A stretch of DNA of 9,780 nucleotides from WHTF01 sp964482425 (lineage in GTDB: Bacteria; Desulfobacterota; Binatia; UBA9968): the NCBI GenBank assembly GCA_964482425.1, contig CAYZXN010000266.1:1-9780 (forward strand), in the 5' to 3' direction. The translations under genes were made by a program, and so were the position numbers. The notes under the pieces are model-generated. The model made no database searches. It saw only the letters and a list, made by a program, of their open reading frames with translations, and was not told where the DNA came from. Shown here piece by piece: positions 1-6,925 of this stretch (the stretch's first letter is position 1; each line of letters begins with the position of its first letter).

Positions 1-164
1 ACGTGACATAATCTCTATCCCCTCGCTTCATAGCACAGGAGAGAGCAAAATAAACGCTGGCGATTGTGATCCGTTCAACACTTGAGTTGAAGTATCCCGT
101 CGGGTGCGCAAAAACGTTCATAGACGAGGCGCGTGAAGCTCAATGAGCGGAGGCGTACGTTGTC

Positions 165-188
165 AGTACGTCAGACTGTGTGAAAACT
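165..188 (+). repeat. Left terminal inverted repeat of the IS1182-type element
   Basis: This 24-bp sequence is matched in inverted orientation at 1806-1829 with one mismatch (T versus C in the ACTGTGTG segment). It sits 90 nt before the transposase start. This is the best-conserved part of a longer, weaker inverted arm that begins near 106. Confidence 0.85.
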
Positions 189-278
189 CTTTTTAGCAGT
201 CAAGCAACGGTGATTTTTATTCAATTTTAGCTGGAGCGAATGTAAGATCATCCAACGCTGGGGTCAAGGAGGCATTGG

Positions 279-1709
279 ATGGGTTTCATAGAAGGGGAAG
301 ATCGTAAGCAGACGGTGCTGTTTCCGGAGGTTTTGGACGATTACATCCGCGAGGAGAATCCGGTACGGTTCATCGATGTTTTCATTGAGGGACTGGATCT
401 TTCAGAGCTGGGATTTGGGAAGGCGGTTGCGAAAGAGACGGGACGGCCGCCGTACGATCCTGGGGATCTTTTACGGTTGTATGTATATGGGTATCTGAAT
501 CGGACGCGCTCAAGTCGGCAGTTGGAGAAAGAAGCGGGGCGCAATGTGGAGTTAATGTGGCTGATGCGCAAGCTCAGGCCAGACTTTAAGACGATAGCGG
601 ATTTTCGCCGGGATAATGCCGAGGGGATCAAGAAGGTATGTCGAGAATTTACACTGTGGTGTAAGAGGCTGGAGCTATTTGGGGGAGAGTTGGTTGCCAT
701 CGACGGGAGCAAGTTTGGGGCGGTCAACAGTGCTAAGCGAAACTTCACAGGAAAGAAGCTTAGGCGGATGATCCGGGAGATCGACGATAAGATTGATCAG
801 TATTTAAAGGATCTCCATAGGCAGGACCAGCAGGAAGCCGGGCCACAATCTCTGAGTCGAGAACAGCTCAAAGAGAAGATCGAACGATACAGAGAGCGCC
901 GAGCTCATTACGAACAACTGAAGAGTGATCTCGAGCACAGTGGACGGAGCCAAATATCGTTAACCGACCCTGAGAGCCGATCGATGCGTGTGGGGCATGG
1001 GGTGGAGGTTAGCTACAACGTGCAGATCGTAGTGGATCAAAAGAACAAACTGTTAGTCGAGCACGAAGTGACCAACGAAGTTATCGATCTAGGGCAACTT
1101 TCCACGATGGCTAAGAAGGCCAAAGAGACGCTTGGCGTAGAGGCTCTAGAGGTAGTGGCCGACCGGGGTTATTACAACGGCGAAGAGGTGAAAGCCTGCG
1201 AGCAGTCAGGGATAACGGCATACGTGCCCAAGTCCAACAGTTCATCGAATCTTAAGGAGGGGCTTTTTACCAAAGCGGATTTCATTTATGAGCCCGACAA
1301 GGACTGCTACCGGTGTCCTGCGGGAAAAGAGCTGAGCTACCGCTATCAGAGCCTGGAACAGGGTCGGCTGATGCGCACTTATCAGATTTCGGGCTGCAAA
1401 AGCTGCGGGTTAAGGTCCCAATGCACCATTAACAAGAAAGGGATACGGGCGATTAAGCGCTGGGTCGATGAAGCGATTTTGGAAGCGATGGCCCGCCGAA
1501 TAGCAGAGCATCCCGAGAAGGTAGAGTTAAGAAAGTGTCTTGCGGAGCATCCGTTTGGGACGATCAAACGAGCCATGAATCAAGGGTACTTTCTGATGCG
1601 GGGATTAAACAAGGTGGGGATTGAGATGAGTTTGACGATCTTGGCATACAACCTTAAACGAGTGATCAATATCCTCGGCGTCAGGACGATGATGGCGGCC
1701 GTAACCTAA
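279..1709 (+). CDS. IS1182-family transposase (DDE)
   Basis: This is the cut-and-paste transposase of the surrounding insertion sequence, 476 residues long, typical for the family. The N-terminal DUF772-type domain (about 15-115) carries the conserved YDPGDLLRLYVYGYLNRTRSSR stretch (start at residue 59) and an R-P-D-F-x-T-I-A-D-F-R-R signature at 100-111. The catalytic DDE residues are visible: D142 in VAIDGSKF, D295 in VADRGYYNG, and E423 in AEHPFGTIKR. A basic, coiled-coil-prone insert lies at about 157-220. Cysteines 343, 346, 373, 376 and 382 form a zinc-ribbon-like cluster common in IS1182 transposases. The ATG at 279 follows an AAGGAGG ribosome-binding site by 6 nt. No frameshift or internal stop is seen, so the enzyme is probably functional. 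Base composition looks less GC-rich than the genes to its right, consistent with transfer. Confidence 0.95.
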   Translation: MGFIEGEDRKQTVLFPEVLDDYIREENPVRFIDVFIEGLDLSELGFGKAVAKETGRPPYDPGDLLRLYVYGYLNRTRSSRQLEKEAGRNVELMWLMRKLRPDFKTIADFRRDNAEGIKKVCREFTLWCKRLELFGGELVAIDGSKFGAVNSAKRNFTGKKLRRMIREIDDKIDQYLKDLHRQDQQEAGPQSLSREQLKEKIERYRERRAHYEQLKSDLEHSGRSQISLTDPESRSMRVGHGVEVSYNVQIVVDQKNKLLVEHEVTNEVIDLGQLSTMAKKAKETLGVEALEVVADRGYYNGEEVKACEQSGITAYVPKSNSSSNLKEGLFTKADFIYEPDKDCYRCPAGKELSYRYQSLEQGRLMRTYQISGCKSCGLRSQCTINKKGIRAIKRWVDEAILEAMARRIAEHPEKVELRKCLAEHPFGTIKRAMNQGYFLMRGLNKVGIEMSLTILAYNLKRVINILGVRTMMAAVT

Positions 1710-1805
1710 GCACCGGCCCCTCGAAGATCACAATTGGTGGAACATGCCCACCTGTGATCTGATGAACTTTAAAGTTTTCGGCCATGAATACGCGAAGACG
1801 CATTT

Positions 1806-1829
1806 AGTTTTCACACGGTCTGACGTACT
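1806..1829 (-). repeat. Right terminal inverted repeat of the IS1182-type element
   Basis: This is the inverted copy of 165-188, with 23 of 24 positions identical, and it lies 96 nt after the transposase stop. The inverted similarity continues past it to about 1886 at a lower level. Confidence 0.85.
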
Positions 1830-1886
1830 CGCTAGGACGCCTTCGCTCGCCGATTTTTCGCGCCTCGGCTCTGAGCTCTTTTGGGC

Positions 1887-2128
1887 AGCCTGCACTCCGC
1901 GCTTTTCATCAACCTGCCAGACCGAGAATCTCGTAGCGCAAGGAAACCGATGACACGCCCCGGCTGTTAACGAGCTGAACCACCGGAAGGTTTGGAAGCA
2001 GTGAAACCACTTTATATGTTTGACAGTTTCAACGATTTGAACTTCGATGGAATCCCACGACTCGAATCGGGCTGATCTCATGCTAGACTAAGCAACAGCA
2101 AACAGAAATTCCTTTGGAGCAATTTACT
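1887..2128. other. Intergenic stretch between the IS and the aldo/keto reductase
   Basis: With the right IS end, this makes more than 400 bases without a convincing gene after the transposase. A 117-codon frame runs on the minus strand from 2081 to 1728, but it reads through the IS end, matches no family I know and has no clear start signal, so I do not call it. The last 50 bases hold the probable promoter and ribosome-binding site of the reductase. I see nothing else. Confidence 0.5.
2081..2089 (+). promoter_or_regulatory. Possible extended -10 promoter for the aldo/keto reductase
   Basis: TGCTAGACT resembles an extended -10 element (TGn followed by TAGACT, 4 of 6 matches to TATAAT). It would start transcription about 30 nt before the ATG at 2129. 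No good -35 is placed 17 nt upstream. A perfect TTGACA at 2020-2025 has only a poor -10 (TTCGAT) at the right distance. This rests on motif matching alone. Confidence 0.3.
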
Positions 2129-2977
2129 ATGTCACTTACGATCGGCACGAAATTAAAACTCAATGATGGCCATCTCATCCCGCAGCTGGGACTGGGCGTG
2201 TGGCAGGCGCGCGCCGGCAAAACGTGTGAAGCGGCGGTGCTTGCCGCCCTCGAGGCCGGCTATCGGCACATCGATACCGCAGCCTTCTACGGCAACGAGG
2301 AGAGTGTCGGCGCTGCCGTCAGGACGAGCGGCATTCCTCGCGATGAGATCTTCGTGACTACGAAATTGTGGAATTCCGATCACGGAAACCCGGAGGGCGC
2401 CCTGGACACCAGCCTGCGCAAGCTCAGGATGGATTATGTCGATCTTTACTTGATTCATTATCCGGTACGCGAGCGGCGGCGGAGCTGGCGCGTTCTGGAA
2501 ACGCTGCGAGCCAAGGGCAAGACGCGTTCGATCGGCGTCAGTAATTTCACCATCGCGCACCTCACCGAGCTGCTCGACGGGACCCAAACAGCCCCGGCGG
2601 TGAATCAAGTGGAGTTTCATCCGTATTTATACCAGCGTGATCTGCTGGACTTCTGCCAAGCCAAGGGGATTGTCATCGAGGCCTATAGCCCCTTGACTCA
2701 TGGAGAGCGGCTGAACGATCGCAAGCTTGTCGCCGTGGCTAAGCGATATTCAACTGCCGAAGCTCAATCCGCCGGCGCCAGCAAATCGACCGCGCAAATT
2801 CTCATTCGTTGGGCGCTGCAACACGGCTTGGTGGTGATTCCCAAATCGGCCAGGCGCGAACGGATTTTCGAAAATGCCGAGGTCTTCGATTTCGAGATTA
2901 CCGCAGAGGACATGCAGCTTCTGGATAGCTTCAATGAAGACCTTCGAACGTGCTGGGACCCGACCGGTACCCCATGA
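2129..2977 (+). CDS. Aldo/keto reductase
   Basis: A cytosolic NAD(P)H-dependent oxidoreductase of the AKR superfamily, reducing aldehydes or ketones to alcohols; the substrate cannot be read from the sequence. It has 282 residues, the usual single (beta/alpha)8-barrel length. The catalytic tetrad is complete: D49 and Y54 in GYRHIDTAAFYGNE, K79 in TTKLW, H110 in LIHYP. GVSNF (136-140), NQVEFHPY (159-166), EAYSPL (184-189) and the cofactor-phosphate motif VIPKS (236-240) are also present, and it ends with the familiar LRTCWDP. The closest known types are the 2,5-diketo-D-gluconate reductase/YvgN-like prokaryotic AKRs. I chose ATG 2129, with GGAG 9 nt upstream, over a TTG 15 nt earlier that overlaps that ribosome-binding site. 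About 10 extra residues (207-217) precede the conserved AQILIRWA helix. It stands alone, with no partner gene on its strand nearby. Confidence 0.93.
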   Translation: MSLTIGTKLKLNDGHLIPQLGLGVWQARAGKTCEAAVLAALEAGYRHIDTAAFYGNEESVGAAVRTSGIPRDEIFVTTKLWNSDHGNPEGALDTSLRKLRMDYVDLYLIHYPVRERRRSWRVLETLRAKGKTRSIGVSNFTIAHLTELLDGTQTAPAVNQVEFHPYLYQRDLLDFCQAKGIVIEAYSPLTHGERLNDRKLVAVAKRYSTAEAQSAGASKSTAQILIRWALQHGLVVIPKSARRERIFENAEVFDFEITAEDMQLLDSFNEDLRTCWDPTGTP

Positions 2978-3105
2978 GTGAGAAACTCCCGTGCCGATCC
3001 ACTACCGAAAGGGCCTTGAAGCCGTGGGTCTTTATGCTGTCATTGTTCCCAGGCTCGCTCTCGATTACACACCGTTGAGCGGTTCACTCTGATTATGAAT
3101 CCTGA

Positions 3106-3714
3106 TTAGCGCGAGGGAATAGTCCACAGGTAGATGGAACGAGCGCGGCCGCCGCTGGTGACGCGCTCGGTTTTTTGCGGCTTCCACTCGCCCATGTCGT
3201 GCCAATGCGACACGATGCGGGCGCCCGGTTTGAGCTCGCGCAGCAGTTTTGGGCGCAGCTTCAAGTTGAGCTCGGGCCAGAGGAACAGCATGACCACGGC
3301 CGCGTCGCTCACGTCCGTCGTAAAAAGATCCTGGTTTAGAAAGCGAATGCGTTCGTCAACACCCGCCGCGCGGGCGTTTTCCCGGCTTTCGGAGATGCGC
3401 TGTGGATCGATGTCGACGCAAACGCCGCGGGCGCCGAACTGTTGTACGGCGGCGATGACGATCCGCCCGTCGCCGCAGCCCAGATCGTAGACCACTTCGC
3501 CGGCTTTGATCCCGGCCAGACGCAACATGACCTGGACCACCTCCGGCGCCGTCGGTTCATAATGCACGTCGGGCTTGCGCAGCGGGCTCTGCCCGGCGCT
3601 CGGCTGCTCGCCACAGCAAATGCCGGTGACGAAAGCGGCAAGAACAATTACGCGGAGGATTTTGCGAAATCCCGCCGTCCGGCGCTTGCGCGCGCCGTAC
3701 ACCCGCTCATTCAT
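3106..3714 (-). CDS. Class I SAM-dependent methyltransferase with N-terminal hydrophobic segment
   Basis: A 202-residue Rossmann-fold methyltransferase. Motif I is VYDLGCGDG (75-83), the acidic ribose-binding residue is D101 in CVDIDP, and QDLF (128-131) marks the base-binding loop. A conserved tail with LKPGARIVSHWHDMGEWKP (161-179) follows. This pattern occurs in bacterial proteins of unknown substrate that resemble the ATPSCKMT/FAM173 lysine methyltransferases, so protein methylation is a guess. A basic N-terminus is followed by a hydrophobic stretch (about 18-34) ending in two cysteines, which looks like a membrane anchor or signal peptide; the lipobox is not canonical. The ATG at 3714 has AAAGGAG 11 nt upstream. 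An in-frame TTG at 3735 lies just before that ribosome-binding site and is less likely. The gene is transcribed divergently from the YihY-type gene, with a 196-nt gap. Confidence 0.85.
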   Translation of the reverse strand: MNERVYGARKRRTAGFRKILRVIVLAAFVTGICCGEQPSAGQSPLRKPDVHYEPTAPEVVQVMLRLAGIKAGEVVYDLGCGDGRIVIAAVQQFGARGVCVDIDPQRISESRENARAAGVDERIRFLNQDLFTTDVSDAAVVMLFLWPELNLKLRPKLLRELKPGARIVSHWHDMGEWKPQKTERVTSGGRARSIYLWTIPSR

Positions 3715-3910
3715 TGACGTCCGGTCTCCTTTCAAAAATACCGGTGAACATCATCACGAGTAGCCGATTTGGCCGAAAAGTAAAGATGAACCGTCATGCC
3801 CAACGTCTTCTCGCAGGAGGTCTTGAGCGGGGTGAGTTCTGTTGCTTGAACGCCGGCTTGTATTTTCGGCGCCCTCATTGCGCTGAGTACAAGACCTTTT
3901 AAACTGAAGC

Positions 3911-4858
3911 ATGTCCAGCGACGGGCCTTCGCATGGCAACACTCCTGAGATCTTCAGCCGCGACTGGTTGCGCCGAGTAGGGCAGAGCTTTGTTCTTGCA
4001 GGCAGGGATTTTCTCATTGACAACGGTCCCAACTGGGCTGCGGCCGTGGCCTTTTACGGTATTTTGTCGGTCTTTCCGTTGCTCTTGGCGGCAGTCTCTA
4101 TTGCATCTCAGTTTGTCGATGAGCAGTGGGCGGTACAACAGATCACCCAATGGGTGGGCGATTTTCTGCCTGCCGGCGAAAAAGATCTGGGGGAGATCGT
4201 TCGGCAGGCTCAGGAAGCGGGCGCCGGCGCAGGCATTGTGTCCTTCCTGCTGCTTCTCTGGAGCGGCTCGTATGTCTTCGGCGCGATTACCACCGCGCTC
4301 AATATCGCCTACGATGTGGACGAGGTTTACGGCTTCTGGAAACGGATGCTGGTGCGGCTGGCGATGCTCGTAACGGTCGGTGTAGCTCTCCTGCTTGCAA
4401 TCGTGACACCAATGCTCATGCACTTCGTTGGACCGGTCCTCGATGCGATTCCCGCCGAACGCGGCACGTTGTTTCGTATTGCGGCAACGATTTTGCCGCC
4501 GGCGCTGTCGATCGCTGCCTTTTTCCTGATCTACCGGTTCGTGCCTCGGACCCGCCCCAAGTGGAGTGCCGCGCTGGCCGGTGCCGTCGTAGCCACCGCC
4601 CTCTTCCTGCTCGCTCGACCATTATTTCTCGTCTATCTCAGCACATTTGCCGAGTTCAACATCATTTACGGATTTCTCGCGGTGGCGATCATTCTCCTCT
4701 TCTGGGCCTGGATCGTCGCCGTGATCCTCCTATTCGGCGGTGAACTATCCGCCCATCTTCAGGCTTTGGTCATCGAAGGCAGATCGCTTGAGGAGGTGCT
4801 GGAGAAGCACCTGCAACGATCTCCCGATCGCAAGGAAGCAGGGGGGCAAAATGCATAG
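3911..4858 (+). CDS. YihY/BrkB-family inner-membrane protein
   Basis: A 315-residue integral membrane protein with about six helices, near residues 44-66, 108-130, 147-170, 190-210, 218-243 and 252-277. Family signatures are NWAAAVAFYGILSVFPLLL (41-59), GAITTALNIAYDV (124-136) and YGFLAVAIILLFWAWIV (253-269) followed by GGEL. The family (formerly annotated ribonuclease BN by mistake) has no settled function; transport and envelope roles have been proposed. The tail after residue 280 is charged and probably cytoplasmic. An in-frame TGA just upstream fixes the start at ATG 3911 or later, and only a weak GAAG precedes it. Its stop overlaps the start of the cell-wall hydrolase by 8 bp, so the two are probably translated together. 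Confidence 0.93.
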   Translation: MSSDGPSHGNTPEIFSRDWLRRVGQSFVLAGRDFLIDNGPNWAAAVAFYGILSVFPLLLAAVSIASQFVDEQWAVQQITQWVGDFLPAGEKDLGEIVRQAQEAGAGAGIVSFLLLLWSGSYVFGAITTALNIAYDVDEVYGFWKRMLVRLAMLVTVGVALLLAIVTPMLMHFVGPVLDAIPAERGTLFRIAATILPPALSIAAFFLIYRFVPRTRPKWSAALAGAVVATALFLLARPLFLVYLSTFAEFNIIYGFLAVAIILLFWAWIVAVILLFGGELSAHLQALVIEGRSLEEVLEKHLQRSPDRKEAGGQNA

Positions 4859-5354
4859 ATCGATGCGATCGATTGGCGAGCACAAGAGGCTGGGCCAAAG
4901 GCTGGTCGCGGTTCTGATTCAAGCAGCGCTAGCCGTACTCACGGCCGCGCTACCGAACGCAACTGCGGCGGAGCCCGGGGAAAGCGATTGCCTGGCGCTG
5001 GCGATGTACTGGGAAGCCAGAGGCGGAGGCCGCGAAGCCATGGTCGCAGTGGGTTGGGTCGTTCTCAACCGCATGAAGAATCCGGAATTCCCCGACCGTG
5101 CCTGCGCCGTGGTTCGCCAAGGCGGGGAGGAACCGCCGTGCCAGTTCTCTTACTGGTGCGACGGCAAGGTCGATACCCCGCAGAACGACGAGCTCTGGAG
5201 CATTGCCCGGGATCTTGCCGTTCAGATGCTGAAAAAGCCGCCGCCCGATCCCACCGGCGGCGCGCTGTACTTTCATTCTGTCGACATCGCGATACCCTGG
5301 AAGGTGCATCGACAACGCACGGCCCGAATCGGCGGTCATATCTTCTATCGTTGA
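4851..5354 (+). CDS. Secreted SleB-like cell-wall hydrolase
   Basis: A 167-residue peptidoglycan hydrolase of the Hydrolase_2 (SleB/CwlJ) family, whose members are lytic transglycosylases or related enzymes acting on cortex or cell wall. A signal peptide spans about 1-40, with a probable cleavage after ATAA. The catalytic domain starts with CLALAMYWEARG (47-58), where E55 is the likely catalytic acid. VVLNRMKNPEFP (70-81), CQFSYWCDGK (97-106) and ALYFH (138-142) follow. SleB is best known from spore germination, but single-domain relatives are widespread in Gram-negative non-spore-formers, so sporulation is not implied. The ATG at 4851 overlaps the YihY stop and follows a G-rich ribosome-binding site. 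Starting at an upstream GTG (4740) would put 37 implausible residues before the signal peptide. Confidence 0.9.
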   Translation: MHRSMRSIGEHKRLGQRLVAVLIQAALAVLTAALPNATAAEPGESDCLALAMYWEARGGGREAMVAVGWVVLNRMKNPEFPDRACAVVRQGGEEPPCQFSYWCDGKVDTPQNDELWSIARDLAVQMLKKPPPDPTGGALYFHSVDIAIPWKVHRQRTARIGGHIFYR

Positions 5355-5511
5355 TCGATTCATCGCATATCCCTTGAGCGGCTGGCATTCTGCGCGAAGA
5401 TCCCCGTGGAACAAGCTCGGGAAGTGCATGGATCGGTGCTTCCGACGCCCGCCAGTAGCTCGCGGAGCGCTTCATTGACAGCGAGGCGCGAGGGGTAGTA
5501 AAGGAGTCTCG

Positions 5512-6495
5512 ATGTTGAACATGAAACTCTTTGGCTGGCTAATGTTGCTAGTTTTTGCGGTATCTCCCGCGCCGGTGTGGGCGCAGAAACTGATGCTGGC
5601 TCACGTCGCCATCAATCCCAGTCAAGGCATGCTGCACCTGGCCAAGGACTCGGGGATCCTCGCCAAGTACGGCTTCAGCGCCGACGTTCTGCTGATTCCC
5701 GGCACGCCGCGGACAATTCAAGCGCTGATTGCCGGCGATCTCGATTACGTCAAGGCCGGCGCGCCGGCGTCGCTGCGGGCGCGCGCTCAAGGAGCCGACG
5801 TTGTCATCCTTTCGACTCTCGCCAACTCTTCGGCGCAGCGCGTCTTTGTCAGACCCGATTCCACCCTAAGCGGATTCAAGGATCTCAAGGGCAAGATTAT
5901 AGGCGTAACCCAATACGGCTCGGGCGGCGATACTTTTCTGCGCGGCGCGCTGCGCAAGCACGGCATCAAGGAGTCCGAGGTGACGATCCTGCAAATGGGT
6001 GGCACGCCGGGCGTCGCCCAGGGCCTCGAATCGGGCCGCATCGAAGTGGGCGTTTTGGGTGATTCTGGCCTGCTGTTGGTTTTCCGCGGACGGGCAAAAC
6101 CTTTGAAAGGCGCGAGCGCGCGGGAAATGGGCTTTCGCGGCGTCGACGCGCCGCTGACGACCACCGATCGCAAGATCAAAACCGATCGCGCCGGCGCCGT
6201 CCGCTTCATGCAGGCTTATCTTGAGACCATCCATTTTTTCCAAACCAACAAAGCGGGAACGGCGCGCATCCTGCAAAAATACATGCGCGGCGTAAGCGAG
6301 GAACATATCACCATGTGGAGCGATGATTTGCGCGCCGTCATCAGGCAAGTGCCGTATGCCGACGAGGAATCGCTGCGTACGGAATTGGAGATGATGAATA
6401 TTCCCGGCGGGCAGATCCCGGCCGGTTACATCAATAACAGCATCCTCGACGAGATCAGAAAAAGCGGCTTTATCGACAAGCTGTACGGCAAATAA
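5512..6495 (+). CDS. ABC transporter substrate-binding protein, NMT1/SsuA-like
   Basis: A 327-residue periplasmic solute-binding protein of the NitT/TauT (NMT1/THI5-like, SsuA) type. The signal peptide is residues 1-24 with an APVWA cleavage site. The mature part opens with LMLAHVAINPSQGMLHLAKDSGILAKYGF, the usual first strand and helix, then TIQALIAGDLDYV (68-80). The second lobe starts at GFKDLKGKIIGVTQYGSGGD (121-140). These proteins bind small organic acids, sulfonates or pyrimidine-like compounds and pass them to a permease/ATPase pair, none of which lies here. AAGGAG ends 5 nt before ATG 5512; ATG 5521 is possible. The gene is 16 nt from the VOC gene and probably starts an operon. The ligand cannot be deduced. 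Confidence 0.9.
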   Translation: MLNMKLFGWLMLLVFAVSPAPVWAQKLMLAHVAINPSQGMLHLAKDSGILAKYGFSADVLLIPGTPRTIQALIAGDLDYVKAGAPASLRARAQGADVVILSTLANSSAQRVFVRPDSTLSGFKDLKGKIIGVTQYGSGGDTFLRGALRKHGIKESEVTILQMGGTPGVAQGLESGRIEVGVLGDSGLLLVFRGRAKPLKGASAREMGFRGVDAPLTTTDRKIKTDRAGAVRFMQAYLETIHFFQTNKAGTARILQKYMRGVSEEHITMWSDDLRAVIRQVPYADEESLRTELEMMNIPGGQIPAGYINNSILDEIRKSGFIDKLYGK

Positions 6496-6511
6496 ACCGG
6501 AGGAACAAAAC

Positions 6512-6877
6512 ATGGCAAAGATCAGACATATCGCGATCAAGGTTGAAGATCAGGAGAAGACCGCGGAGTTCTACAAGAAAACCTTTGGCATGACCGAAGC
6601 CTGGCGCGGGCCGGTGCGCGAGGACGGCAACCGGGCGATCTATCTCACCGACGGCTATATCAATATGGCGGTCCTGCCGGCGCGCGGCGGGCGCGAAGGG
6701 ATCGACCACTTCGGTTTTCAGGTCGAGAACATGGAAGAGACTCTGAAGACCGCGCAAGCCGCGGGAGCCAAAAGCGAGGCGGACAAGAAACCGCGCGACG
6801 GCCGCTTTGCTGAAATGGGCGTGCACGATCCCGTAGGGCAACTGGTCGATGTCACGGTGCACGGCTGGAAAGTGTAG
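6512..6877 (+). CDS. VOC-superfamily protein (glyoxalase/dioxygenase fold)
   Basis: A 121-residue single-domain member of the vicinal oxygen chelate superfamily, which includes glyoxalase I, methylmalonyl-CoA epimerase, extradiol dioxygenases and bleomycin-resistance proteins. The first beta-alpha-beta unit is IRHIAIKVEDQEKTAEFYKKTFG (start at residue 4), with H6 as first metal ligand. The second module has DHFGF with H66, and the closing DPVGQLVDV segment has D113 where the usual ligand is Glu. The reaction is unknown; lying between two solute-binding genes suggests metabolism of the imported compound. GGAGG lies 8 nt before the ATG. It is downstream of the first binding protein by 16 nt and probably cotranscribed. 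Confidence 0.88.
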   Translation: MAKIRHIAIKVEDQEKTAEFYKKTFGMTEAWRGPVREDGNRAIYLTDGYINMAVLPARGGREGIDHFGFQVENMEETLKTAQAAGAKSEADKKPRDGRFAEMGVHDPVGQLVDVTVHGWKV

Positions 6878-6880
6878 CGA

Positions 6881-6925
6881 ATGAAAAAGGCAAAAGTAAA
6901 AATAAAAAATCAAAGGATACAATGA
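6881..6925 (+). CDS. Possible 14-residue Lys-rich leader ORF
   Basis: A short frame MKKAKVKIKNQRIQ fills the A-rich gap between the VOC gene and the second binding protein. Its TGA overlaps the ATG of that gene in an ATGA arrangement, the classical form of translational coupling. A weak GGAAAG lies upstream. The A-rich DNA may instead be a simple repeat or an unstructured leader, and a chance frame in such DNA would look the same. I rate real translation as possible only. Confidence 0.25.
   Translation: MKKAKVKIKNQRIQ
6884..6917 (+). repeat. A-rich degenerate heptamer tract
   Basis: The gap before the second binding-protein gene is strongly A-rich. It can be read as degenerate 7-base units (GGCAAAA, GTAAAAA, TAAAAAA, TCAAAGG), unlike the GC-rich surroundings. 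It includes the AAAGGA ribosome-binding site (6912-6917) of the next gene. Confidence 0.45.

Larger units (their letters stand above)
165..1829 (+). mobile_element. IS1182-family insertion sequence, apparently complete
   Basis: A single transposase gene lies between inverted terminal repeats at 165-188 and 1806-1829, which match at 23 of 24 positions when one is reverse-complemented. The repeats start with AGTACGTCAGA and end with GTGTGAAAACT, reading inward. About 90 nt separate each repeat from the gene, and the element is about 1.66 kb, normal for IS1182. I found no clear short direct duplication next to these borders. Weaker inverted similarity continues outward to about 106 and 1886, so the true ends could lie further out. 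The element looks intact and may be mobile. It interrupts no recognisable gene here. Family assignment rests on the transposase. Confidence 0.8.

Noticed and set aside
1..105. Left edge searched for the end of a gene, tRNA or repeat
   Set aside because: No frame, cloverleaf, tandem repeat or CRISPR-like spacing found; nothing reportable.
1728..2081. 117-codon minus-strand frame across the right IS end
   Set aside because: No family recognised, no good ribosome-binding site, and the sequence is explained in part by the IS terminal repeat. The left arm does not keep a matching frame.
3786..3902. Short plus-strand frame starting MNRHAQRLL between the methyltransferase and the YihY-type gene
   Set aside because: About 38 codons, weak ribosome-binding site, no similarity I know; probably chance within the divergent intergenic region.
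4740..4850. Upstream GTG start for the cell-wall hydrolase
   Set aside because: It would add 37 residues of YihY-overlapping, non-signal sequence before a good signal peptide; ATG 4851 has a better context.
5419..5443. Hairpin GGAAGTGC...GTGCTTCC as a terminator after the cell-wall hydrolase
   Set aside because: The stem needs two wobble pairs and no T-run follows, so it does not look like an intrinsic terminator.
5475..5501. TTGACA near 5475 as a promoter for the first binding-protein gene
   Set aside because: The -35 is perfect, but no acceptable -10 lies 16-18 nt downstream, and transcription would start inside the ribosome-binding site.
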